A stretch of 64,000 bases of DNA from a virus. The DNA is taken from the IMG/VR virus record IMGVR_UViG_3300027857_000014, positions 42,519-106,518 of that record; one strand, given 5' to 3'. Made by a program: the position numbers and the translations under genes. The number at the start of each line of letters is the position of its first letter. Positions within the stretch are counted from its first letter, which is position 1. Positions 31,779-39,714 of this stretch are shown here, piece by piece. The notes below the pieces were generated by a model. It made no database searches and was not told where the DNA came from. It saw only the letters and a program-made list of their open reading frames with translations.

Positions 31779-32153
31779 CTAGCGGATAGTGAGTACAGTC
31801 AAGTGCATGAGTCGTACTAGATCGATGTTGTCCTGTATCAGTTCAGCCAAGTGGTAGCTCGTTGAAGCTAGTTCAACCTGTTCAAACTTGCACTCTTGAC
31901 GATGAGAGCAACGATACAGCGTGTACGCGCACTCAGAGTTATCGAACGCTAGACGAGCGTGTACCTTGTACGGTGTCAACTGTACGGTCAAGTCAAAGGT
32001 ACAGCCAATCTTGAGCAGTCTTTTCTGCTGCACGTCGGTAAGCTTTGCGATAGGCATAGGCATACATAGGTCGGCAAGCGCAACGAGCGAAGTCAACAGT
32101 ACGTCGTCAGAGAGCAATGCCTCTTGCGCCATGAGCTTAGACAGCCTTGACAT
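31779..32153 (-). CDS. Hypothetical protein, 124 aa
   Basis: Strong GAAGGAG before the ATG. The protein is helical and Leu-rich with two Cys pairs (YRCSHRQECKF). It lies between the two parS-like sites. Not recognised. Confidence 0.5.
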   Translation of the reverse strand: MSRLSKLMAQEALLSDDVLLTSLVALADLCMPMPIAKLTDVQQKRLLKIGCTFDLTVQLTPYKVHARLAFDNSECAYTLYRCSHRQECKFEQVELASTSYHLAELIQDNIDLVRLMHLTVLTIR

Positions 32154-32185
32154 GGTGAAATCTCCTTCTTTGAAGTATGAGACAG

Positions 32186-32201
32186 TGTTTCATGTGAAAC
32201 A
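32186..32201. promoter_or_regulatory. parS-like palindrome 2, inside a larger palindrome
   Basis: A second TGTTTCATGTGAAACA, here extended outward to 15-bp perfect arms (TGAGACAGTGTTTCA, 32178-32209 overall). It sits between two genes. Confidence 0.6.
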
Positions 32202-32215
32202 CTGTCTCAGGTGAG

Positions 32216-32716
32216 TTACTTAGCGTTGGCAGTCTTGGCAAGAAGCGGGCTAACCTCAGTGACAGTAACAGGCTTAACAGCAGTGACAGAGATCGTAAAG
32301 GCTTGACCGTTGTGCAGTCTCAACGTAACCGTACCATCGGCATTGGCTACCGTCTCTTGTGGGTTAGTAATGTGTCCTGGCGTTCCGACGCGCAAGTTCA
32401 TATAGTGTCGTGTGAACAGGAAAGCTACTTGCTCCGACACTTCACGGGCGTTGAATGGGCCGTTTGCGTTTGCGTTGCTGCTTGACGGTCCCTTGCCCGT
32501 TGACCTTGCGGCGATGTGACACATGCCTTGTGGTGATTGGCTCTCAGAGTAGTACACATCACACTGCTTTTCTCCAGCACGCTCAATGACTGCCAGCATA
32601 GGTGCCTTCCCTGTTGGAAAGCCGTGTAGTGTGACGTTCAACTGTTGCGCGAGCTTTAACGCTTTGTCGCGTGCTTGTGAGTCAACATTTTGTGCAGTGA
32701 TGTTTAAGCTAGCCAT
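32216..32716 (-). CDS. Hypothetical protein, 166 aa
   Basis: AAAGGAG precedes the ATG. A helical N-terminal half is followed by a Ser/Asn/Gly linker (about 75-90) and a beta-rich C-terminus with TVTLRLHNGQAFTISVTAVKP. It is the first gene after a consensus promoter (32800-32828), so it is probably well expressed; function unknown. Confidence 0.55.
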   Translation of the reverse strand: MASLNITAQNVDSQARDKALKLAQQLNVTLHGFPTGKAPMLAVIERAGEKQCDVYYSESQSPQGMCHIAARSTGKGPSSSNANANGPFNAREVSEQVAFLFTRHYMNLRVGTPGHITNPQETVANADGTVTLRLHNGQAFTISVTAVKPVTVTEVSPLLAKTANAK

Positions 32717-32754
32717 GAAATCTCCTTTGTGGGTGTACCTGGATTGTAGGAGGG

Positions 32755-32773
32755 TTACACTGTGTAACCCGTT
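32755..32773. other. Palindrome downstream of promoter
   Basis: GGGTTACAC/GTGTAACCC hairpin in the leader of the 32216-32716 gene, near the transcription start predicted for the promoter at 32800. Confidence 0.5.
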
Positions 32774-32799
32774 TCCTCACTCCCTCACCCTACACAAGG

Positions 32800-32828
32800 A
32801 GTATACCATGCCAATACACGGATGTCAA
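32800..32828 (-). promoter_or_regulatory. Near-consensus sigma70 promoter
   Basis: TTGACA (32823-32828), 17-bp spacer, TATACT (32800-32805). It is the only one in the window with a full-consensus -35, and differs from the common TTGATT/TTGTTT type. Confidence 0.8.
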
Positions 32829-32899
32829 GGAAAATACGTTACAGTTTTGCCCAATTTGCTAACACTTCGTAGAAGTTCGTGGGCTAGCGCTAACGTTTC

Positions 32900-33460
32900 G
32901 TTACTACCCTCTCCGTAACGAGCTACGACGCCTGAATGCTAGCGTAAGCTGGCCTTCTGCCAGGAAGCTGGCCCGCAGTACAGCCACTAGTGAACGTGTT
33001 CACTGGAAGCAGTTCCTTATAAGCCACAAAACAGCGACCTAACCAGGCAACAAGCGATAAAAGTTTTAGGTTGGTAAAATTTGAGTTGACTGAGTGTAAA
33101 TTTGTGGTTGGCGAAGGTAAAGTTTTAGGGTTGTGAAACCTGAAGTTTATTTTTGTGAAGGTGGGATTTAGTGGGGGCGGCGGTGTGAATTTTTAGTTTG
33201 TGAAGGGTGAAATTTGACCCCCTGGGCTAAACACCCCCTTACCCCCATGGACAAGGCCCCCTTGGAAAGTCCTACGGGCCAGTTCGTCTACGGCCGTTAC
33301 TGCCTACGGGCGTCCCCGGTGACCCCCTTACCGACCTGACCGTCACGTACGTACGACCGGCCACCCCCAACCGGGAACGGACTACGGGCAACACGCATCC
33401 GTTCGGTCTACGGGACTACGGCCATGCAACCTCCAACAGTCTACGGCTATCACGTTCTAC
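32900..33460. other. Noncoding origin-like tract: GT-rich block then CTACGG iterons
   Basis: From about 33050 to 33220 the plus strand is rich in G and T, with repeated GTGAA and AAATTTG words. It then turns C-rich, and between 33272 and 33446 the hexamer CTACGG occurs seven times, mostly as YCTACGGG or TCTACGGC. No gene fits. Strand-skewed, iterated noncoding DNA of this kind is typical of replication origins; the role here is inferred. Confidence 0.5.
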
Positions 33461-33479
33461 CGTGCGATCTGACCAACAC

Positions 33480-33511
33480 AAACGGTCGAGTACATGTCGT
33501 ACTCGACCGTT
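33480..33511 (-). terminator. Palindromic hairpin after the gene at 33621-34040
   Basis: AACGGTCGAGTAC and GTACTCGACCGTT form a 13-bp stem about 110 bp after the stop, with a TTTGTG tail on the minus strand. Confidence 0.55.
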
Positions 33512-33620
33512 CTACGCAAGTATAGAGAGGTATGCACTCTACTATGCTATCACGAACTTGCTAGAGTCTGCGTTCTACCTAACTAGCTTCGACAGTATAC
33601 ATACTCATGTCTACTGTCGG

Positions 33621-34040
33621 TTACTCGATCGGGAAGGTCTCATCGACGTACCCCTTGAGTTCAGACTGCCAACCTTCTTCGGTGAAGTCTGAGAGATCTC
33701 CGAGCCAGACTTCTCGATCACCGTTTCGCAGTACTAGTACGAGTGGAGAGTCAAACGAGTATCCAGTAGCATCTTCTAGTTTCTTAACAGAGTACTTATA
33801 CTGTATACGGAACTCTTCGTGTACCTCTACAAGTCTCATCAGGTAGTAGAGCAACAACTTCTGTCCGCCAACTCGCTTCCACATCTCTAGTCTTGCTTCG
33901 TAGTCATCGCTCGCTAGGAAAAGTGCTTGGCTTGAGTTGAGTTCTCTAGATTCTTGACTGCCGCCTGGTTTACGATAGTACGTACCGTTCGCCCTTCTCC
34001 ACACGTAGTTACCTAAGTGCTCATCAGTCCGTTCTGGCAT
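33621..34040 (-). CDS. Hypothetical protein, 139 aa
   Basis: AAGGAG is well placed before the ATG. The N-terminus holds WRRANGTYYRKPGG, and the C-terminal half is acidic with SPLVLVLRNGDREVWLGDLSDF. No motif recognised. It lies nearest to the origin-like tract. Confidence 0.55.
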   Translation of the reverse strand: MPERTDEHLGNYVWRRANGTYYRKPGGSQESRELNSSQALFLASDDYEARLEMWKRVGGQKLLLYYLMRLVEVHEEFRIQYKYSVKKLEDATGYSFDSPLVLVLRNGDREVWLGDLSDFTEEGWQSELKGYVDETFPIE

Positions 34041-34121
34041 TGCATATCTCCTTCTACAGTCGTTGTATGTCTACCGCTATCACGTTTCGGGGGAACTAAC
34101 GCCGGGGACTATCTCCCCCCG

Positions 34122-34409
34122 TCAAGCATCCCCGGATACTATTTCGGCCGACCAATCGCCCCGAGACCGTCTACGGGCAGTCGACATCGCACGTTCACAG
34201 CAAACTACCACCCCGTTCTCGGTGGACCAATCCGAACCGGCAACTAAGTCCGACACTGTACACCCGTCTGGTATATGCCCGACTAGTCGAGCGGCATCTA
34301 ACTCTATCGCTAACGCTTCGAAGAACAACTGAGACACACCCAATTGGTATGCGTACATCTCGAAGTCGTCATAGACAGTGAACCCTAACGGTTCCGGTAC
34401 ACCTTCCAT
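34122..34409 (-). CDS. Hypothetical protein, 95 aa
   Basis: The start overlaps the previous stop (GTGATGG), which suggests coupling. An acidic helical first half (YAYQLGVSQLFFEALAIELDAARL) leads to an Arg-rich tail. Reading this frame as a gene rests on the overlap and lack of a rival. Confidence 0.42.
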   Translation of the reverse strand: MEGVPEPLGFTVYDDFEMYAYQLGVSQLFFEALAIELDAARLVGHIPDGCTVSDLVAGSDWSTENGVVVCCERAMSTARRRSRGDWSAEIVSGDA

Positions 34410-34735
34410 CACGACTTATCCTCCGGTTCGTGGAAGAGTGACGGCCATTCTCCTCCGTAGTAGAACGCACCCCAAACGTCAGCCTCATCCTCATACGGAT
34501 CGACATCTTCGTTACCCGACTGCCTGTACTGGTCGTACGCAACCCAACGTACCCTTGCGATAGAGTCCGCATAGTCCTTACGCATCTGTGCTATCACCCC
34601 ATGTATACGAGCTCTCGCCTCAGCTTGCAACGTCTGTATCACAGCAAGCTCGTACGGAGTAGCTTCATACGTACCGTTGTCGAGCTGTTTTCGTGCTTGC
34701 CCACTGTTATTCTCGATGTTGTAACTAGCACTCAT
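34409..34735 (-). CDS. Hypothetical protein, paralogue of the gene at 48728-49099
   Basis: 108 residues. VIAQMRKDYADSIARVRWVAYDQY and the C-terminal EWPSLFHE align with VIAEMRQEFPDLIDQVRWAAYTQF and DWPSLFRE of the 48.7 kb protein. It is mostly helical with an acidic end. Confidence 0.6.
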   Translation of the reverse strand: MSASYNIENNSGQARKQLDNGTYEATPYELAVIQTLQAEARARIHGVIAQMRKDYADSIARVRWVAYDQYRQSGNEDVDPYEDEADVWGAFYYGGEWPSLFHEPEDKS

Positions 34736-35048
34736 GTTCGTACCCTTTCTGCCTTGTACAGCAATGCATGTCTACACAATACGCTCTGCCTCTATCACGA
34801 ACTCCATCCTCCTTCGGGACGTAAGCGATAGGGTCGCCTACACTAAACTCGGTTCCACAACAGTGACAACGTCCGCTATACCGGGATAGCATGAGCACAA
34901 TGTCAACTGTGCTAAACTGCACTCCCGCTATCACGTACTCAGGTCCAAGATCTGTACGTCGGTATAGCAGGCGTCTAGGTGCTCCATAAGGTCTACAGAC
35001 CTTGCTGCCTTCTACGGGGAACGTTTGGGCAACGTCAAGTGGTGGCAT
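34725..35048 (-). CDS. Zinc-binding protein, about 107 aa
   Basis: Starts at the ATG at 35048, because AGGAGGG overlaps the upstream stop codon just before it. Cysteines CHCCG and the later YCVDMHCC form a probable zinc site in the last 50 residues. Function unknown. Confidence 0.55.
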   Translation of the reverse strand: MPPLDVAQTFPVEGSKVCRPYGAPRRLLYRRTDLGPEYVIAGVQFSTVDIVLMLSRYSGRCHCCGTEFSVGDPIAYVPKEDGVRDRGRAYCVDMHCCTRQKGYEHEC

Positions 35049-35058
35049 GGGTACCCTC

Positions 35059-35445
35059 CTATACGTCCCATTCGAGTCTGTCATGTTCGACAATACACAG
35101 CGCATACATACTACGTAGTACCTCTAGCATCAGTTCGTGAGTGTCGGAAGGGTCTTCACCAACTTGTATACTGGTTAGTATAATTTGGTAACTCACGGTC
35201 GCGAACGTAATCGCTACGTCCAAATCTGACCATTCAGTCGGATCCGTTACGTAGTCTCCGGGTATCTCAGCTATAGTCGCTAGCAAGCCGTCCCTATCCG
35301 ACAGTTTCTTCAACGTGCGTATAACGTCTGTCACATCAGACAACTCGTTAAGCAGATCCTCGTCAGTCAACCACATCTGTAGGGGTATATCCATTAAGCG
35401 TCCTAGCAACTTGTCTTGGTAATACCCAACCGCCTTCTCTAGCAT
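35059..35445 (-). CDS. Hypothetical helical protein, paralogue of the gene at 44569-44985
   Basis: 128 residues. LEKAVGYYQ, DPTEWSDLDVAITFATVSY and VLRSMYALCIVEHDRLEW match LEKALRYYE, SPAEWSDLRLANVYAMSSY and ILRTIHAMYFVTRDEHLW of the 44.6 kb protein. AGGAGG is before the ATG. Confidence 0.62.
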   Translation of the reverse strand: MLEKAVGYYQDKLLGRLMDIPLQMWLTDEDLLNELSDVTDVIRTLKKLSDRDGLLATIAEIPGDYVTDPTEWSDLDVAITFATVSYQIILTSIQVGEDPSDTHELMLEVLRSMYALCIVEHDRLEWDV

Positions 35446-35454
35446 GTCTACCTC

Positions 35455-35820
35455 CTATCGGTCTGGCATAAGCTCCAACATCCAGTCTTCAATCAGACCT
35501 CTCAATCGAGGCCCCCAACGTTCTGCAATCGCTTCAGAGTCCTCTCCCGGAAAGTGCTCCTGTACGAACTTGTCTACGGTCTCACCAACGGCTACAGTCA
35601 GTTCGTCCTGCAGTTCTAGTCGTGCGGTAGTGTGGTGGTGACCTGCAAGGTACTGCACTAACACCTGTGGATAGAAGTCCTTAACGCCCTCGTACAGCAA
35701 CGGCCATACATCTTCCTCTAGCGAAGTACCGTGAGCGCTAGGTACAAACGCCTGTACAAGTATCTCAGCATCGTAGTCATTGGTGACTATCAGCTTCAGT
35801 TCCTCCATCGTCATTGTCAT
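35455..35820 (-). CDS. Hypothetical protein, 121 aa
   Basis: The ATG at 35820 follows CAGGAG; a longer reading has no site. It is acidic and helical, with AGHHHTTARLELQ in the middle and FPGEDSEAIAERWGPRLRG near the end. Not recognised. Confidence 0.52.
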   Translation of the reverse strand: MTMTMEELKLIVTNDYDAEILVQAFVPSAHGTSLEEDVWPLLYEGVKDFYPQVLVQYLAGHHHTTARLELQDELTVAVGETVDKFVQEHFPGEDSEAIAERWGPRLRGLIEDWMLELMPDR

Positions 35821-35842
35821 AGTGGTATCTCCTGGTTGTGTA

Positions 35843-36376
35843 CTATTGGTTCCGTAAGTAGTACTCGAATGCGTCACCCGAGTCTTGCACAGCTGCATCA
35901 GTCGTGATTGACCAACCGGCATGTTCACTGTAGAAGCATCTCGTCTTGTGCCTCAGCCACGCCAGTTCGTAACTGTTTAGGTCTCCTACCAAGTAACCCC
36001 CGTTATCCATCTCGACTTGAGACAGACTCGAGAGACCTTTCGTTGCCACAGTCGTGAATATCAACTCTAGGGCACTATTCAACTCTAATACATGCTTGCT
36101 ATTCGGATTCTTACTAGCGAAGAGCTCCTCCACTCGCAAGACCTTGTAGTACTCCAGTACTAGTTGTCTAGTAGGCATAGACGCAAGTGTGTCTTGCTCC
36201 AGCCTAGGAAGGAGACTCCAATGAGACTTATCAAGACCCCAACGAACGACCCATTCATACATAGAAGGCAGTTTTATTCCAAACTTACTAGCCATCTCTT
36301 CTAGAGTCAAGCCCTCTAGTATATACCACTTGTATACTTGGTCAATAGTGGCAACCATCCGTCGCTTGCTTGCCAT
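35843..36376 (-). CDS. Stand-alone protein with the HTH module of the intron HNH endonuclease
   Basis: 177 residues. VYKWYILEGLTLEEMASKFG followed by YEWVVRWGL is the same HTH unit as in the capsid-intron HNH protein (LYQMYVVEGLTPIQIARKFG). The remaining 130 residues are helical and lack a nuclease motif. It could be a regulator built from, or ancestral to, the homing enzyme's DNA-binding part. AGGAG site present. Confidence 0.6.
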   Translation of the reverse strand: MASKRRMVATIDQVYKWYILEGLTLEEMASKFGIKLPSMYEWVVRWGLDKSHWSLLPRLEQDTLASMPTRQLVLEYYKVLRVEELFASKNPNSKHVLELNSALELIFTTVATKGLSSLSQVEMDNGGYLVGDLNSYELAWLRHKTRCFYSEHAGWSITTDAAVQDSGDAFEYYLRNQ

Positions 36377-36396
36377 AATTGGTATCTCCTTTGTGC

Positions 36397-36426
36397 CCGG
36401 TAGGTAGTAGCGCTACTACCTACCGG
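36397..36426. other. Perfect 30-bp intergenic palindrome
   Basis: Arms CCGGTAGGTAGTAGC. It lies between the stop of the gene at 36435 and the start of the next gene; no T-tract. It may be a processing site or weak terminator. Confidence 0.6.
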
Positions 36427-36434
36427 CTAATCAA

Positions 36435-36980
36435 CTACTCCGACTTGCGGCTCTGTATACGAGCGTGTTCCCGTTCCAGCATAGCTTGGATACTTACACC
36501 TTCCTTTATCACCGCATCCATCCAGTTGAAGATCTCTGTCCCTTCTACGTGCGCGTCTGCAGCCACCATACGTCCGTAGTTCTCCTCGAACCAAACCGCA
36601 ATCGTATCCAGCAAGCGTTCTCGCAACTCCCTACCGTAGAGCGTACCTTGCTCATCCGTATCCAACTTAGCCTCTTCCGCGTACTGTGCTGGAGTCTCTA
36701 CCGGCTTAGCTCCTATGTCGAAGCAGTTCTCGCAGTACTGCCAGTCCTGCAACGGATGACCTTTCCGGAACTGGTCAGCTACGTAGTACTGGATGGCTTG
36801 CTCTCGACGCTCCTCCGGATCAGTCTGCCACTCATACAGTTGGTAGTCCTTATCCTCTCCATTAAGAACTCTCTGCACGAACGTCTCCATAAGTTCATTG
36901 TCCACAGTCACGTCATCGGACTCAACATAGTCCCTAACGGCGTAGTAGTGGTATGTGGTAGTCTTGGTTGCCTTAGCCAT
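36435..36980 (-). CDS. Hypothetical protein, 181 aa
   Basis: Very acidic, helical, with one C-x2-C (YCENC) at about residue 82. First gene of the operon from the promoter at 37055-37084, with GAGGAG before the ATG. Not recognised. Confidence 0.55.
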   Translation of the reverse strand: MAKATKTTTYHYYAVRDYVESDDVTVDNELMETFVQRVLNGEDKDYQLYEWQTDPEERREQAIQYYVADQFRKGHPLQDWQYCENCFDIGAKPVETPAQYAEEAKLDTDEQGTLYGRELRERLLDTIAVWFEENYGRMVAADAHVEGTEIFNWMDAVIKEGVSIQAMLEREHARIQSRKSE

Positions 36981-37054
36981 TGTGGTATCTCCTCGTGTGC
37001 TAGTACCCTTCCGGAACGTCCGTGGGGGTAATAAATTTTATATTTATTAATAAT

Positions 37055-37084
37055 ATTATAATATAAACGCCCGGTTGTTTACAA
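37055..37084 (-). promoter_or_regulatory. Promoter whose -35 is within a hairpin arm
   Basis: TTGTAA (37079-37084), 18-bp spacer, TATAAT (37055-37060). Inverted arms CCCGGTTGTTT/AAACAACCGGG (37070-37103) carry the -35 region. Confidence 0.72.
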
Positions 37085-37129
37085 GATGTACAAACAACCG
37101 GGCCAAGCGGTCTAGGTTAGCACAGGTGA

Positions 37130-37509
37130 CTAGCCTTCTTCTACGGTCTCTCCCTCAAACTCTACGTCGGGGTCGACTTGAGTGGTCTTCAGTACAAACC
37201 TACGCATACGGTTAAGTAGGACGTCGTCTAGCACAGCGTCAAGTGCTGCCCTCGCTGCAGCGTACTTTTGAAGATTCCGGATGGTTGCTTCAATATGCGT
37301 GGGCTTTATTTGGTTTCCGACGACTAATCCCCACAAATATGCATGTTTCATGCGATAATACTCAACGGCAGTTTCGATGTCTTCTCTAGTCCGTTCTCCC
37401 AATGTCGTGAACTCCTTATATGTAGTAGTTACGTCAATTATAGTGTATCCTGTCGGTGAATACAAGAGCGTGCTGACTCGCATAATACGTAGTAAGCAAG
37501 CGAGTAGCA
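37130..37509 (-). CDS. Hypothetical protein, 126 aa
   Basis: The ATG at 37509 has AGGAGG seven bases before it; the longer reading crosses repeats. It is helical (KEFTTLGERTREDIETAVEYY and LQKYAAARAALDAVL) with an acidic tail. Not recognised. Confidence 0.55.
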
Positions 37510-37674
37510 TTTGGTCCTCCTGCCTACCTGCTGGGCCAAATTTAGAGCTTCGATAGCACGGGTAAAAAAACCAGTGCCCAAAAATCCTCCTGCCTGCCTG
37601 CTGGGATATAGATGAGCTTGCGTTTTTATTCAAATCCCGGGCAAACGTACTTATAGCTTAGGTTTAGCGTTTAC

Positions 37675-37775
37675 CAGATCTTCGATAGCACGGATATATT
37701 TTCAAGCCGACCGCCTTTATCAATATATATGGGGGGGATCTAAAAAAAAGTCCGTGCTCTCCTCGCTCGAAGAAC
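37675..37775. repeat. G-rich hairpin element, copy 2
   Basis: AATATATATGGGGGGG (37722-37737) followed by TAAAAAAAAGTCCG. Outer arms AGCACGGA/TCCGTGCT enclose it. It aligns with the element at 25233-25330 (ATATATATGGGGGG, TTAAAAAATTATCCG). Confidence 0.55.
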
Positions 37776-37937
37776 CTTTCCATAGGAGCAAAGTACCAAT
37801 ACACACCTTATCGTTGACTGTCCTCCAGGGGGAAGTCTTTTAGGACTGTAGACGAACTCTGTGTGGGTGTACATTACTTGGGAGAGTATATAGTACTGAA
37901 CTAGATACACGCGTAATACATGTTAAATCCAGCTATA

Positions 37938-38013
37938 GTTAGTTTTTACACGGACTTAACTTGAGTGTGTATGATTTATGCTGCGTATCGAATCAGTCCG
38001 TGTAAAAACTAAC
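37938..38013. repeat. Long hairpin element, copy 2
   Basis: Perfect 18-bp arms (GTTAGTTTTTACACGGAC and inverse) with a 40-nt loop holding GTATGATTTAT at 37969-37979, the same loop word as in copy 1 at 27152-27162. The lower stem is conserved and the upper stem differs but still pairs. Confidence 0.75.
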
Positions 38014-38039
38014 TAGAACTGGATTTCTAGTAGACGTGG

Positions 38040-38417
38040 TTAGCTGGGGAAATCTACAGGTTTTGCTTGTTTACTCGACATGGTGACCGACTGTACTCTC
38101 CCCCTAATTGCCGACCTAACACTGGGGGTCATGGTCACCATGACGCAATCTTGATGCCTCCAAATCTCCCGTTTTACCCCGCATTTCAGCTCTTTGAAAA
38201 AGGCTAGGCACCAATCCAACTGTGCTATCCGAACCTCATCACTGTCCTCCTGCGTACGGGCTACCTTCCAGAAAATCCTACACCCTCCTGAGGGATCCCG
38301 CACGACAGCAAAACCTGTGCTAAGGTCTGGGGGTACTTCATGCATCAACGGTTGAGACACAGCCTTCGTACCGAGCAAAAGGACTACGCTCTCGACTAAA
38401 CTCGTGATATCCTCCAT
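38040..38417 (-). CDS. Hypothetical protein, 125 aa
   Basis: The ATG at 38417 follows AAGGAG. Helical start (EDITSLVESVVLLLG), then a beta-rich part GFAVVRDPSGGCRIFWKV and VMVTMTPSV. It resembles in layout the 137-aa protein at 27.5 kb, which also lies next to a long hairpin element, but I cannot confirm homology. Confidence 0.5.
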   Translation of the reverse strand: MEDITSLVESVVLLLGTKAVSQPLMHEVPPDLSTGFAVVRDPSGGCRIFWKVARTQEDSDEVRIAQLDWCLAFFKELKCGVKREIWRHQDCVMVTMTPSVRSAIRGRVQSVTMSSKQAKPVDFPS

Positions 38418-38559
38418 ACTTTCCGGAACTCCTTTCGTTCTAGCCAAACATACAAAGACGGCGGCACATAATAGTACCACTGTCCCCTAAAATTCACACG
38501 CTAACACCGACCTCAACCCGGATCTTCGGTAAGCGTTTAAGTCCTCCCCCTAATCAGCC

Positions 38560-38859
38560 CTAACCCCAGTTATAACCGGACTGTAATAGGCTCTCATACA
38601 TGTGGGCTGGCACGTAGATACCTACAGCACCGACAGCCTCATTAAGTCTTAACTCTTCGAAGTTGTCAGAGGCAAGCCAATCTATTGGCCATCCGCATAC
38701 TCCGTGTACTCCAAACTGCTCTGACAGTACAGCTAATACCTCTGCTACCCTAGGCCCACGCTTAACCGTGAGTAGTATATACTCCGGCCCACCAATGTAA
38801 GCTGTCACTACCTTCCTACCAGACGAAGTCCGACGCATCTTAACCGTGATCGTCTTCAC
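38560..38859 (-). CDS. Hypothetical protein, 99 aa
   Basis: GTG start overlapping the upstream stop. Ubiquitin-like alternation of strands (KTITVKMRR, KVVTAYIGG, YILLTVKRG) is suggestive only. Function unknown. Confidence 0.5.
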   Translation of the reverse strand: MKTITVKMRRTSSGRKVVTAYIGGPEYILLTVKRGPRVAEVLAVLSEQFGVHGVCGWPIDWLASDNFEELRLNEAVGAVGIYVPAHMYESLLQSGYNWG

Positions 38860-39110
38860 TCCTCACTCTCCCAACAATGCGGCAGTGTACAAGCCTTAAG
38901 GTAGTCCGAGACATGCCGAAGGTGTTGCTCCTCTATCAATAAGTGTACATACCCATCGATCAACACACCTGTTACCGGTCTACGAGTGTCCCGTGCTACT
39001 AGTCGGCCGACTAGGCTTGCAAACTCCACCTTACTCGTAACGTGAGCCGCTCTAAGCGCCCCTTTCGTAATAGGGTCTGTCATCGTAACGTCTACTACAT
39101 GTAATTCCAT
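38856..39110 (-). CDS. Hypothetical protein, 84 aa
   Basis: Starts ELHVVDVTMTDPITKGALRAAHV and includes GVLIDGYVHLLIEEQHL; mixed alpha/beta. It overlaps the next gene by 4 bp. Not recognised. Confidence 0.5.
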   Translation of the reverse strand: MELHVVDVTMTDPITKGALRAAHVTSKVEFASLVGRLVARDTRRPVTGVLIDGYVHLLIEEQHLRHVSDYLKACTLPHCWESEE

Positions 39111-39129
39111 ATCTGCCTAACCTCCAATG

Positions 39130-39693
39130 CTATGCGAGATGATATACCCAATGCCACCACTGAGCTTTCGTAGCAGTCTGTTGCTGCATTGACTCTCGCA
39201 AACTACGCAACTCTGTATACCGTCTCTCATAGTCTGGCGAGTTAAATGCCTCTATACTCCAGTCGATGTTGTCGAGTGCCAGTTGCTGCTGTGCTTTCGA
39301 GGGCATCTCGAGTTCCTCGTAGGAACGTTCCACACGATAGACATCGACCTCCATCCACTTAATCTGACCATTTCCCTGCGCGCTGTGCAACTTTTCACCA
39401 TCCCAGTACGCATACGAAGCGTAGTGACTCTCCCCTCCTGACGGATACGACTGGTAGTTACGCTGAACCGCTACCCACTCACACTGTAGTGACGCAGCTA
39501 CGTCATCCACGTGCATCGACTCAACGCCACCATGCGTGTAGTACCAGACTACGTCCCTCAACTCTTGCATACTCATACGAAACCCAACCGGTGGATCAAC
39601 AGCTACATACTGCGTAGGGCGGTTATAATGCCTACCCTCAATCTCGGCCCTAAAACTCAAATCAAGCACCTTGGGTGGATACGTCGTCGCCAT
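39130..39693 (-). CDS. Hypothetical protein, 187 aa
   Basis: Rich in Tyr and Trp. A long C-terminal helix (SKAQQQLALDNIDWSIEAF to the end) ends in WWHWVYHL. GGAGGAG site before the ATG. Not recognised. Confidence 0.52.
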   Translation of the reverse strand: MATTYPPKVLDLSFRAEIEGRHYNRPTQYVAVDPPVGFRMSMQELRDVVWYYTHGGVESMHVDDVAASLQCEWVAVQRNYQSYPSGGESHYASYAYWDGEKLHSAQGNGQIKWMEVDVYRVERSYEELEMPSKAQQQLALDNIDWSIEAFNSPDYERRYTELRSLRESMQQQTATKAQWWHWVYHLA

Positions 39694-39714
39694 ACTGTAC
39701 TCCTCCTTTATTCG

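Larger units (their letters stand above)
37510..38036. other. Noncoding repeat-bearing tract
   Basis: About 530 bp without a gene. It contains two copies of CCTCCTGCCTRCCTGCTGGG (37514 and 37586 areas), two copies of CTTCGATAGCACGG (37545, 37680 areas), the G-rich hairpin element copy 2 (37675-37775) and the long hairpin copy 2 (37938-38013). The mix of repeats points to a replication or regulatory locus. Confidence 0.55.

Noticed and set aside
33462-33692. Plus-strand open frame of 76 codons beside the origin-like tract
   Set aside because: No ribosome site, overlaps a perfect palindrome at its start and a well-supported minus-strand gene at its end.
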